A stretch of 64,000 nt of DNA from a bacterium (Candidatus Blackallbacteria) CG13_big_fil_rev_8_21_14_2_50_49_14. GTDB taxonomy: Bacteria > Cyanobacteriota > Sericytochromatia > UBA7694. A program made the translations under genes and the position numbers. The notes under the pieces are model-generated. The model was not told the DNA's origin and did no database searches. It saw only the letters and a program-made list of their open reading frames with translations. Below, piece by piece: positions 52,384 to 60,762 of this stretch; positions within the stretch are counted from its first letter, which is position 1, and every line of letters starts with the position of its first letter. The stretch covers positions 1 through 64,000 of the forward strand of contig PFGG01000071.1 of assembly GCA_002783405.1 (NCBI GenBank), in the 5' to 3' direction.

Positions 52384-55300
52384 TTAATTTTTAAAAAGAA
52401 TGGGAAATTGTGCAAGAACTGCTTGTGCCCCCACCAAATCAAAACGCTCCAAAGCCTGATCAAAACGTATCCGATAGGCGTTTAAATTCGGATCAGGATA
52501 CTGCTCTGCAAGCTGATTTAAAAGCACAGCAAAGCTCTCTAATTCATCAAGAACCCAAGAGTCCTTCACTTTTTCCCAGGCAGGCAGAAGGCGTTGGTTC
52601 AAAGCCTTTTGAAACGCAAGCCTTTCTTCCGCAGTGCGCTCAAGTGGGTTAGAGGCAGACACAAAGGGCTGAGGCAGTGATTCTATTTGCTTCTGAGGCA
52701 AAAATCTTTCAAGACAGCGGCTCAATTTTTCAAATTCTACGGGTTTGCGCAAATAATCTTGAAAGCCATGCTCTAAGAGATCACTTTCTTCTTCCTGAAG
52801 GCTAAAAGCCGTTAAAGCAATCACGGGAATATGCTGAATCAAAGGATCTTGCTTCAGTTCAAGAAAAGCAGCCACCCCATCCATCACGGGCATTTTAATA
52901 TCCATCAAAATCAAATCTGGCAAGGTTTTCCGTGCTTTTTCAAGAGCCTCCAGGCCATTTTCAGCCATGACCAGCTCAAAGGGATAGCTCTCCAGAAAGC
53001 TGCCCAGTAAAAGGCGATTGGTTTCAACATCATCGGCAATTAAAAGTCTGGCAGGTAAAAATTGAAGGGGTACTCCCTTGGCCTCCGTCACCTCAGGCAG
53101 AGCGCTTCCCTCTGTCTTTTCCAGGCCAGGTAGAAAAAGTGTGAAAATTGAGCCTTGATTCACTCGGCTGCTGAGGCTCAGACTCCCGCCCATTTTTTCA
53201 GCCAAATTGCGAGAAATCGCCAATCCCAGGCCTGTGCCTGCAGTGGCCTGACGATAGCTGTCTTTTTCCTGCTCAAAGGCCGAAAAAAGTCGTGCCTGGG
53301 CCTCTTCTGGAATACCTAACCCAGTATCGGCTACTTTCAGAGACAAAGTTCCCTGCTGGGCATCCTGTTCCTGCCAGGCTATCTCCAAAAGCACCTTGCC
53401 CCGTTGTGTAAATTTCAGCGCATTGCTGAGCAAATTTAAAGCAATCTGGCGCAGACGCAAGCCGTCTAAGTGTATGAAAGCAGGCAACTCCGATGCAATC
53501 CGCACTTCAAAATTTAAACCTTTCAGCTGAAATGAGCTCTCCAGTAAATTTTTCAATTCAGATACCAGGACTCTGATATCTGTAGGTTCAGCATGTAATT
53601 CAAGTTTGCCTGCTTCAATCTTGGAAAGGTCAAGAATATCATTGATCAAATGCAGAAGCGCTTCACCACTGCTGTTAATCGCCTCTAAATATTTTTGCCA
53701 GCGGGGCTCGTGAAGCTGCTCTTTGAGCAAACGGCTGAAGCCCAGAATCGCATTCATCGGTGTACGAATTTCATGGGACATATTCGACAAGAACATACTT
53801 TTGGAGCGCGAAGCTTTTTCAGCAGCCTCTTTGGCCTGGCGTAAATGTTCTTCAATTTGTTTTTGACGGGTAATATTCCGCAAAATGCCTTCCACCCCGG
53901 CAATATTGCCCTGAAGGTCCAGGGCTGGAGCTTCGGTGATCTCAAGCATAAAGGTTTCTGCCCCCTGTCGAAACCCTACTTCAAAAGGAGGCGGACTTTC
54001 ACCTGCCAAAGCCCGAAGGAACACTTCTTTCCCTCTTTCCAGACTCTCCGTATCCCAGGCAACCAATTCTGTCCAGGGCTTTTCAAAGATCTGCTCAGCC
54101 GGAACCCCCACCAAGGTATCAATACTGGGGCTGATATAGCGCACCAATCCCTGGGGATCAATAGAAAAGAAGGCATAATCCTGCTGAATACCCTCTACCA
54201 GACGCTGAAAACGCTGGGCACTACTTTTAAACCGGGTTTCAGCCTTCTGACGGGCCAAAATCTCACGGCGCAAACGCCAATTCCAAATCAAAACAGCCAG
54301 AATCAAAAGCAAAGCCGCCCCCACCACCTGGCTGATCAGCCTGTAATCGGGTTTGAATTTTTTGGGAAAAAGCAGCCATTTTTGTGCGATTGTCTGTTTT
54401 TCTTCTTCCTGAATACTGGCCAAGGCTTTGTTGAGAAGGTGCTGCAAAACAGGCAAGTCTTTACGCACCCCCAACCCTCGCCCTGGTATCACATAATTCA
54501 CAGGGGCGACAAATTCGAGGTTGTTCAACTGATGGGCATTGATCAAATAGGCTGCCACCGGCAGAATCTCAACAACGGCCTCAATTTGTCCTGAAGCCAA
54601 GGCCTTCAGACCCTCAAGGCTAGAAGCAAAAAAATGGGGCTGAATTTTGGGATAGCGACGAATCAAATCTTCGGTACTGCGTCGACCCTTGATCAAGCCC
54701 ACGGATTTTCCCGCAAAGTTTTCAAGCCCTACAATCAAGTCCTGACGGGATCGCGTCACCAAAACCAAATCATAGTGAATAAAAGCACTTGTACGTAAAA
54801 GTTGCCCAGAATAATCCTGAGAATCATGTATCAAGCCCACAAGATCAACTTGATGGGCTTGAATTTTTTCTAAAGCGGCTTCCCAACTGGAGCTGGAAAC
54901 CATCTCAAATGAGATCCCCAAGCGCGTTTCAATCAGTTTCAAATAATCCTGCGTCATGCCAGCATAATGGCCCTCTGAATCCTCAAAATCAAAGGGCGGA
55001 AAATCAGGGTGATAACTAACCCGCAAACGGGAATGACTGCTTAACCATTTTTTTTCAGCAGGGGTCAGACTTAAAGAATGCGTTCTTTCATGTAGATGGG
55101 GTGAAATCCACTTTGCATCAAGATAACTTAAATCTTCATGCTTCAACTCCTGACGGGCTTTTTCAAGAATCGGCATCAAAACTTGCCAATCCTTGCGCAC
55201 GCCAATATGCAGATGCTGATTGCGCAAAGCAGAAAATTTTGCTTCGGCACGAAGATCCAAATTCGTCAGGGCAAGCGAATGAATCAGGGCATCGGCCAAG

Positions 55301-56646
55301 AGCATGTCTGTTACGGTTGCATCGACTTGCCCCGTTGCAACCGCATTGAAAATATCGCGAAAATTATTGAAATAGCTGAATTCTGCACCCGGAACCAATT
55401 GCTTGACCGCATTGACCAGAGAGTCCCCCTGAAGCAAAGCCACTTTTTTTCCAGCCAAATCTTCTATCCGCTGAATTTTTGCCCGGTTTTCACGTCGGGT
55501 CACAAGCGCTGTCAAAACCTCGCGGTAGGGAGCCGTAAAGTTTAAAAAGCTTTCCCGCGAAGGGGGAAACCGAAAGATGGCAGGCAAAATATCTATATCT
55601 TTGTTCTGGCTCTGCTTGAGTAAATCCGCCCAAGCACCTGAAACAAAATCCAATTCAATACCCAAATTCTGTGTTAAAAGACGCAGATAATCTATCGCAT
55701 AGCCAGCAGGCTTGCCTTGAAGCTGAAAATCCAAAGGGGGGTAGTCCAGCACATTGCCTACCCGCCAACGGGGGTGCGCAGCCAGCCAGCGCTGCTCATC
55801 AGGCGTGAGTGAAGGCATCAGAACAGGAAACGAAGCTGACCTACTCAAATATTTGTCTTTCATCTGATAATAAACTGAATTGGACTCCTGCTTCAGCTGG
55901 CGCAGCTTCTTATCCAAGCGGGCCAGCAGATCCGCATTCCGGCCACGGGGAGCAGCAAAGAAAAGTTTGACAGGAAAAAGCAAATGCTGCGTTTCCTGCA
56001 CATGGTAGCGCGAAAGCATCTGGTCGCCAAACCACTGATTGAGCACCGCAGCAGATACAGTGCCTTGCTCCAAGCGTTTCATGGCCTGCTCCAAGCTGTC
56101 CACGCTGACCACAACAAGCTTCACCTCGATTTGTCGCGCCAAAGCCCTCAGTTCAGTTTCCTGTTGAGATCCCTTGAGTACCGCCACCTGCCTCTGATCC
56201 AAATCCAGCAGCGTTTGAATCTGACTTCCTGGCGCGACATATAAACGTGACCAGCCCACCAAAACCGTCTCATGGTTAAATTGAAAACGCTGCAAACGTT
56301 CTGGGGTCCGTGCCATGTCGGGCATTAAATCAAGCTGACCGGCTTCAAGTTGCTGCAGACACTGCTGCCAGACACAGGGAATATACTCCAAGCGCCAATT
56401 TTCTGCTTGAGCCATCGTAGCCAGCAGTTCAGAAAAAAAACCAGACGCCTCTCGATTGAGGTTTTGATAGACTTTGGGGGGATTGTGGTAAATACCCACC
56501 CGCAGTACTTTGGGCTGGGCCTCAACTCCTTGGGACCAAAACAGGCCAGACGCCAATACAAGCAAAGCAAAAATATGCCCAAGCTTAAAAGAAAAGGGTT
56601 TCAAGCGGCCTGATGCAGCTGCCCAAACCTTTTCAAAAAGCAACAT
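52384..56646 (-). CDS. Hybrid histidine kinase with three solute-binding domains
   Basis: A 1420-residue BvgS-like sensor. After a hydrophobic N-terminal segment (about residues 27-43) come three type-3 solute-binding domains in the periplasm, beginning at VLRVGIYHNPPKVYQ (about 47), WRVGNVLDYPPLDFQ (about 290) and LRVSYHPDFPPFDFE (about 535). A transmembrane helix follows (VVGAALLLILAVLIWNW, about 765-785), then PAS (about 815-930), HisKA (MFLSNMSHEIRTPMNAILGFS), HATPase (LNLLSNALKFTQ, DTGLGIPE, GTGLGLAISRNLA), a receiver (LPDLILMDIKMPVMDG) and a helical tail. The ligands are probably amino acids or small carboxylates. It starts 6 nt after the HTH-like gene. Confidence 0.93.
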   Translation of the reverse strand: MLLFEKVWAAASGRLKPFSFKLGHIFALLVLASGLFWSQGVEAQPKVLRVGIYHNPPKVYQNLNREASGFFSELLATMAQAENWRLEYIPCVWQQCLQQLEAGQLDLMPDMARTPERLQRFQFNHETVLVGWSRLYVAPGSQIQTLLDLDQRQVAVLKGSQQETELRALARQIEVKLVVVSVDSLEQAMKRLEQGTVSAAVLNQWFGDQMLSRYHVQETQHLLFPVKLFFAAPRGRNADLLARLDKKLRQLKQESNSVYYQMKDKYLSRSASFPVLMPSLTPDEQRWLAAHPRWRVGNVLDYPPLDFQLQGKPAGYAIDYLRLLTQNLGIELDFVSGAWADLLKQSQNKDIDILPAIFRFPPSRESFLNFTAPYREVLTALVTRRENRAKIQRIEDLAGKKVALLQGDSLVNAVKQLVPGAEFSYFNNFRDIFNAVATGQVDATVTDMLLADALIHSLALTNLDLRAEAKFSALRNQHLHIGVRKDWQVLMPILEKARQELKHEDLSYLDAKWISPHLHERTHSLSLTPAEKKWLSSHSRLRVSYHPDFPPFDFEDSEGHYAGMTQDYLKLIETRLGISFEMVSSSSWEAALEKIQAHQVDLVGLIHDSQDYSGQLLRTSAFIHYDLVLVTRSRQDLIVGLENFAGKSVGLIKGRRSTEDLIRRYPKIQPHFFASSLEGLKALASGQIEAVVEILPVAAYLINAHQLNNLEFVAPVNYVIPGRGLGVRKDLPVLQHLLNKALASIQEEEKQTIAQKWLLFPKKFKPDYRLISQVVGAALLLILAVLIWNWRLRREILARQKAETRFKSSAQRFQRLVEGIQQDYAFFSIDPQGLVRYISPSIDTLVGVPAEQIFEKPWTELVAWDTESLERGKEVFLRALAGESPPPFEVGFRQGAETFMLEITEAPALDLQGNIAGVEGILRNITRQKQIEEHLRQAKEAAEKASRSKSMFLSNMSHEIRTPMNAILGFSRLLKEQLHEPRWQKYLEAINSSGEALLHLINDILDLSKIEAGKLELHAEPTDIRVLVSELKNLLESSFQLKGLNFEVRIASELPAFIHLDGLRLRQIALNLLSNALKFTQRGKVLLEIAWQEQDAQQGTLSLKVADTGLGIPEEAQARLFSAFEQEKDSYRQATAGTGLGLAISRNLAEKMGGSLSLSSRVNQGSIFTLFLPGLEKTEGSALPEVTEAKGVPLQFLPARLLIADDVETNRLLLGSFLESYPFELVMAENGLEALEKARKTLPDLILMDIKMPVMDGVAAFLELKQDPLIQHIPVIALTAFSLQEEESDLLEHGFQDYLRKPVEFEKLSRCLERFLPQKQIESLPQPFVSASNPLERTAEERLAFQKALNQRLLPAWEKVKDSWVLDELESFAVLLNQLAEQYPDPNLNAYRIRFDQALERFDLVGAQAVLAQFPILFKN

Positions 56647-56652
56647 GCCTGG

Positions 56653-57510
56653 CTACTCCGGAAAACCGCAGCGCAAGACAGGCAGCCCACCCGGTAAAGC
56701 ATCGCTGGGCACGGCATGGGTCTCAAAGGGATGAAGCGAGGCCAAGCGGAATTCAGCCCCTCCCTGCCCAAAAAAGGTTTCAAGCACAAAATGCCCCTGT
56801 GCCTGTTCAGACACAGAGGCTCTTTGCAACATGCCCGAAAGATGTAAAAGCACCCATTCCCCCTGATAAAGATAGACAATCGCATAAGGCCGCCAAAACG
56901 AACGGGGTTCAGGGTGTCCAGTGGCATAGCTCATATCGCGGAAAGCCAGATACCAGAGTTGGGGGTTTCGCGGCCCGTCTACAGAACCGTCTTCGCGATA
57001 AAACACATCACTGTGAATTTCAAGCGGCTGATAATAATTCCGGCCCTGACGCGGATCATGCTGTAAATGCGCGGTATACCACTGCCCGTCAAAAAGTGCG
57101 CAAATCTCCTCTGGAGGCCAGTCGGTTTCGGTTAAACGAAACAATTCATTGAGAAAGGCCAGAGATTTATGCACGCTGCCCCAGGCCAAATTCCACGAGG
57201 CCTTGCGACAGCATTCCATCAATAAATCCAAATCAATATCCAGCAGCATAAAGGGATCGACATCCAAAGCCTGGGCAAGCGCCAAGAGACGTTTGGCACC
57301 CTTGGGCAGACTTAAATCCTCCTGAGAGGCCCAGCGCAAAATGGTTTTGCGATGGGGGAGATCTGCCAATTCCAGGCTGCGACCAAAGGCCGCAAGATTG
57401 CCCTGAAACTCGCGCTGAATAAAGTTCTGAATCAAATCTTTACGCAGCTGAATCCGGTTTTCAAGCATTTCGCGCAGTGCATCAGGCTGCTCACTGGCCA
57501 GAGAAGACAT
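56653..57510 (-). CDS. HTH-like regulator upstream of the sensor kinase
   Basis: A 285-residue protein. Residues about 40-100 resemble an XRE-type helix-turn-helix region (GNLAAFGRSLEL, KTILRWASQED, KGAKRLLALAQALDVDPFMLLDI). The C-terminal 180 residues are an unrecognised beta-rich domain (WYTAHLQHDPRQGRNYYQPLE, WRPYAIVYLYQGEWVLLHLSG). The ATG at 57510 follows AGGGG; a TTG two codons earlier is possible. It is co-transcribed with the large kinase, so it may be its output or a second sensor. DNA binding is likely but not shown. Confidence 0.65.
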   Translation of the reverse strand: MSSLASEQPDALREMLENRIQLRKDLIQNFIQREFQGNLAAFGRSLELADLPHRKTILRWASQEDLSLPKGAKRLLALAQALDVDPFMLLDIDLDLLMECCRKASWNLAWGSVHKSLAFLNELFRLTETDWPPEEICALFDGQWYTAHLQHDPRQGRNYYQPLEIHSDVFYREDGSVDGPRNPQLWYLAFRDMSYATGHPEPRSFWRPYAIVYLYQGEWVLLHLSGMLQRASVSEQAQGHFVLETFFGQGGAEFRLASLHPFETHAVPSDALPGGLPVLRCGFPE

Positions 57511-57620
57511 GGGCAATCCCCTGTTTCATTGTGAATTTTCAGAGTGCATCCAAAAGCTGATGCCTGCAGATAGCATAAAGGCAAAAGCAGAATGCTTCAA
57601 GAGCAAAAGGAGATCCCCCC

Positions 57621-57779
57621 ATGAAAAACAGAGTCTACAGCCTGGTCTTTCTCTCTGCCCTGATCCTGACCGCCGTTCTGGCCTTGAAAATGCCTGCTCT
57701 GGAAGCCTTTTCACAAACCAGACTGCTGGCCAACCTGCCCCAACCCAACCTGAATCAACTCTTCAAGTTGCCCCAATAA
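57621..57779 (+). CDS. 52-residue membrane or exported peptide
   Basis: A small gene preceded by AAGGAGA, a strong ribosome-binding site. The 52-residue product has an N-terminal charged start (MKNR) and a hydrophobic segment (residues 6-22, LVFLSALILTAVLALKM), then a polar tail (SQTRLLANLPQPNLNQLF). Its TAA overlaps the ATG of the hydrolase (TAATG), so the hydrolase is probably translated by coupling from this peptide. A signal anchor is likely. No family is recognised. Confidence 0.68.
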   Translation: MKNRVYSLVFLSALILTAVLALKMPALEAFSQTRLLANLPQPNLNQLFKLPQ

Positions 57780-58531
57780 TGCGAAAATTCACCGCTTTCA
57801 TGTTCTGGGCGCGCGAGCTCTTTGAACTGCTGAAATTTATCGTTCTGATTCCCTTCAGTTGGTTCTGGCAGGCACCGCAAGTAAAAAAAAGCTTCTCAAA
57901 CCGGGCACAGATCGTCTTGGTACCCGGATTTTTAGGACGCGGCCTAGAGTTTCTGCCCCTAAAACGCAAACTTGAAAAAGCCGGATTTGAAGTTTTTATT
58001 GCACAGTTGGGCTTTCAAGCAAGTCAAATTCAAACCAAAGGGCAAAGACTTGCCGAATTTCTGGAGGCTGAGCAGATTGAAAACGCCACCCTGCTCGGCT
58101 ATTCTTTGGGTGGCTGGATCAGTTTGCAATTGCCTGAAAAAGCACGCTGGCGCGTCAAAACGCTGATCACCCTGGGAGTCGCTTTTCGAGGTACTCCCAT
58201 GGCGATTCTTTTGAGCCCTTTAAAAGCAGCCCGTCAACTCATACCCGGCTCCAGCTTTCTCAAACAGGCCCATTCCCCTTGGCTTCATTTTCCCAACCAT
58301 TTCAATTTTTACGCCCAAAGAGATGAAATTACAGCCTCTCAGCGCACCTCTCAGCTGAAAGGTATCCAAGAACACGTATTGCCTGTACAAGGCCATCTCA
58401 ACCTGATTTGCCACCCACTGGCCCAAAAGGAACTGGTCGCTCAGCTCATACAAACAGAAACAGCTCTGAACAGGGGAGGTAACTGTTCAGAGCTGAAATC
58501 AAGCAGAGACAAAATCCTTGCCAGAAGCTAA
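57779..58531 (+). CDS. Alpha/beta hydrolase (lipase-like)
   Basis: A 250-residue alpha/beta hydrolase. VLVPGFLGRGLEFLPLKRKL is the early oxyanion loop, LLGYSLGGW the nucleophile elbow (Ser in GYSLGG), and VQGHLNLICHP probably holds the catalytic His. A hydrophobic N-terminal segment (LFELLKFIVLIPFSWFW) could attach it to the membrane. The length and motifs resemble PGAP1-like or triacylglycerol lipase-like enzymes. It has no good ribosome-binding site of its own and relies on the 52-residue peptide upstream (TAATG). It ends 3 nt before the convergent hppD gene. Confidence 0.8.
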   Translation: MRKFTAFMFWARELFELLKFIVLIPFSWFWQAPQVKKSFSNRAQIVLVPGFLGRGLEFLPLKRKLEKAGFEVFIAQLGFQASQIQTKGQRLAEFLEAEQIENATLLGYSLGGWISLQLPEKARWRVKTLITLGVAFRGTPMAILLSPLKAARQLIPGSSFLKQAHSPWLHFPNHFNFYAQRDEITASQRTSQLKGIQEHVLPVQGHLNLICHPLAQKELVAQLIQTETALNRGGNCSELKSSRDKILARS

Positions 58532-58534
58532 AGT

Positions 58535-59578
58535 CTAAATCACGCCCCGGCGGGCCTGATCCCGTTCAATTGAATCAAACAAAGCCTGAAAATTGCCTTC
58601 GCCAAAGCCCTTTTCGCCTTCACGCTGAATCATTTCAATAAAAATGGGGCCAAACAGGTTCTGGGTAAAAATTTGCAAAAGATAGGTATTTTCAGCTTGA
58701 GAATCCACCAGAATCTGCAATTGCTTGATCTTTTCTTTATCTTCTTTTACAAAGGGGACCCGTTCAAAGATCGTGGCATAGTAATCGTCGCCAATATCCA
58801 GGGTTGAAATTTTCTGCGGATCAAGTGCTTCACAAGAGGCCACCAGATCTTTGCAGAGAAAAGCCAAATGCTGAACCCCCGGCCCCTTATAGATCTGCAG
58901 ATATTCATCAATCTGGTTGTTGTTATTGTCTTTGCCTTCATTGATGGGAATGCAGAAAGTGCCACAGGGGCTTTGCAAAGCATAGGAAACCAAGCCGGTC
59001 TTGGCGCCCCGGATATCAAAATAGCGCACCTCGGTAAAGCCAAAGATCTCTTTGTAAAAATTGGCCCAATACTCCATTGTGCCCTTAAAAACATTATTGG
59101 TCAGGTGGTCAATCGCCAAGAACCCCTTATCAGCTACCATTTGAGGGTTTTCCAGGTCTTCAAAATCCGACGCCCAGATCGTGTTCTCCCCCTCGTAGCG
59201 GTCAATAAAATAGATCAAACTGTCGCCTATCCCATAGATCGCAGGATAGGGCAGGTCCTTGTGACTGTCTTCAGCAGGTTTCGCTCCCCGCTCCAAGGCT
59301 GTCTGATAGGCAAAGGCTGCATCCTTAACCCGCCACCCCATCGAGGCAATCGCCGGGCCATGCGCTTTGACAAATTCAGCCGTAAATCCAGCTTTTTCAT
59401 CGTTGAGCAGAAAATGGATCCCATTCTGACGGTAATAGACAATCTGCTTGCCCTTGAACCGTTTCAGCTTTGAAAAACCAAATTCAATAAAAACATCGTG
59501 CATCATGCTCTCTTCAGGGGCTGCGAATTCTGTAAATTCAATGCCTGTCAAGCCAAGCGGATTCATCTTCTCATTCAT
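58535..59578 (-). CDS. hppD: 4-hydroxyphenylpyruvate dioxygenase
   Basis: HppD converts 4-hydroxyphenylpyruvate to homogentisate in tyrosine breakdown. The 347-residue protein has two vicinal-oxygen-chelate domains and the Fe(II) ligands: His in LAIDHLTNNVFKGTM, His in GPGVQHLAFLC, and Glu in GPIFIEMIQREGEKGFGEGNF. The last stretch is the typical C-terminal helix. It lies 4 nt after hmgA and acts directly before it in the pathway. Confidence 0.96.
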   Translation of the reverse strand: MNEKMNPLGLTGIEFTEFAAPEESMMHDVFIEFGFSKLKRFKGKQIVYYRQNGIHFLLNDEKAGFTAEFVKAHGPAIASMGWRVKDAAFAYQTALERGAKPAEDSHKDLPYPAIYGIGDSLIYFIDRYEGENTIWASDFEDLENPQMVADKGFLAIDHLTNNVFKGTMEYWANFYKEIFGFTEVRYFDIRGAKTGLVSYALQSPCGTFCIPINEGKDNNNNQIDEYLQIYKGPGVQHLAFLCKDLVASCEALDPQKISTLDIGDDYYATIFERVPFVKEDKEKIKQLQILVDSQAENTYLLQIFTQNLFGPIFIEMIQREGEKGFGEGNFQALFDSIERDQARRGVI

Positions 59579-59582
59579 TTGT

Positions 59583-60758
59583 TTACTCCTCTGTGGTGCT
59601 AGGTTCCAGCCAGCTCTGGTTATAGTCTTCTTCCCTGCACTGGCGGAAATGTTCGGTCATTTCAAGGGGGGCAAAGGTGTCCACCATGACCGCGTATTCG
59701 TAGGTTTCTTTCTGACCGATCGAGGCTTCGGTCTTGCCGGGCTGTGGCCCATGGGGCAGGCCCTTGCGGTGAAAGGTCAGCGAACCGGGTTCGATTCCAG
59801 TCCTGCTCATAAAATTGCCCTCTACGTAATACAGCACCTCATCACTGTCCACATTGGAATGGTAATAGGGGGCCGGAATGGACTGGGGATGAAAATCATA
59901 GAGCCGGGGTACAAAATTGCAAATCACCAATTGCGGGGTGCTCAGCAGCAAATGCACCGAGGGGGGCAGGTGAATCTTGCCCACCAAAGGCGCAAACTCC
60001 TGAATATTGATTGTCCAGGGATAAACCGCACCATCCCAGCCCACCAGGTCGAAGGGGTGCCACTCTAAAAAGCTGCGCTGATAATGCTCGCCATATTTGA
60101 CCACCACCGGAAAAGCACCCTTTTCAACAATCGGTTCAGTAAACGCGGGCCTTTGAATATCCCGTTCGCAATAGGGCGCGGTTTCGAGCAATTGGCCGGC
60201 TTCATTGCGGTAATGGCGGGGAACCCCCACCATGCCATAGGTTTCAATCACAAAAAGATGCACAGGGCCCGGCTGCTCAAACTCAAGTTGATAGGTGGTT
60301 CCTCGGGGAATCACCACATAATCCCAACGCTTGACCTGCAGCTTGCCATACTCAGAAAAAAGCGTGCCCTGCCCCTCATGCACAAAGATCACCTCATCGG
60401 CATAGGCATTGCGATAAAACTCGGTACAGGGTTCAGTCACCTGCGCGGTATACAATGCGCAATCGCGGTTAAACAAGAGTTTCTGGCGGGCCGAATAAAA
60501 ATTCCCCCCGCCTTTGAGCCGCCAACTGTGCGCCTTATAATTCTGTAAAAGCGGGTCGACCCAGGTTTGCCCATGGTTCAGGCTGAGCTTTTCATCCCTG
60601 AGCACCTTGGTAGGCATATGGTGATGGTATTTATTGGAATAAATATTCGAAAAGCCCTGGGTCGAAAAGAGTTCTTCCCGGTAAAGCTCCCCATTGGGCT
60701 TGGCAAAGGCAATATGCCGTTTGGGCGGAATTTCTCCGCGTTGAATATAAAATGGCAT
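59583..60758 (-). CDS. hmgA: Homogentisate 1,2-dioxygenase
   Basis: It opens the ring of homogentisate to maleylacetoacetate. The 391-residue protein is the shorter bacterial type; the cupin fold shows YYHSNVDSDEVLYYVEGNFM (metal His and Glu) and FHRKGLPHGPQPG (third ligand His). An earlier part with WDYVVIPRGTTYQLEF forms the first cupin half. It is the middle gene of an operon between the xdhA-like gene and hppD, each 4 nt apart. The next steps (isomerase, fumarylacetoacetase) are not in the window. Confidence 0.94.
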   Translation of the reverse strand: MPFYIQRGEIPPKRHIAFAKPNGELYREELFSTQGFSNIYSNKYHHHMPTKVLRDEKLSLNHGQTWVDPLLQNYKAHSWRLKGGGNFYSARQKLLFNRDCALYTAQVTEPCTEFYRNAYADEVIFVHEGQGTLFSEYGKLQVKRWDYVVIPRGTTYQLEFEQPGPVHLFVIETYGMVGVPRHYRNEAGQLLETAPYCERDIQRPAFTEPIVEKGAFPVVVKYGEHYQRSFLEWHPFDLVGWDGAVYPWTINIQEFAPLVGKIHLPPSVHLLLSTPQLVICNFVPRLYDFHPQSIPAPYYHSNVDSDEVLYYVEGNFMSRTGIEPGSLTFHRKGLPHGPQPGKTEASIGQKETYEYAVMVDTFAPLEMTEHFRQCREEDYNQSWLEPSTTEE

Positions 60759-60762
60759 GCAA

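Noticed and set aside
58868-59473. Plus-strand frame of 201 codons opposite hppD
   Set aside because: It is antisense to a well-supported gene and shows no domain or ribosome-binding site.
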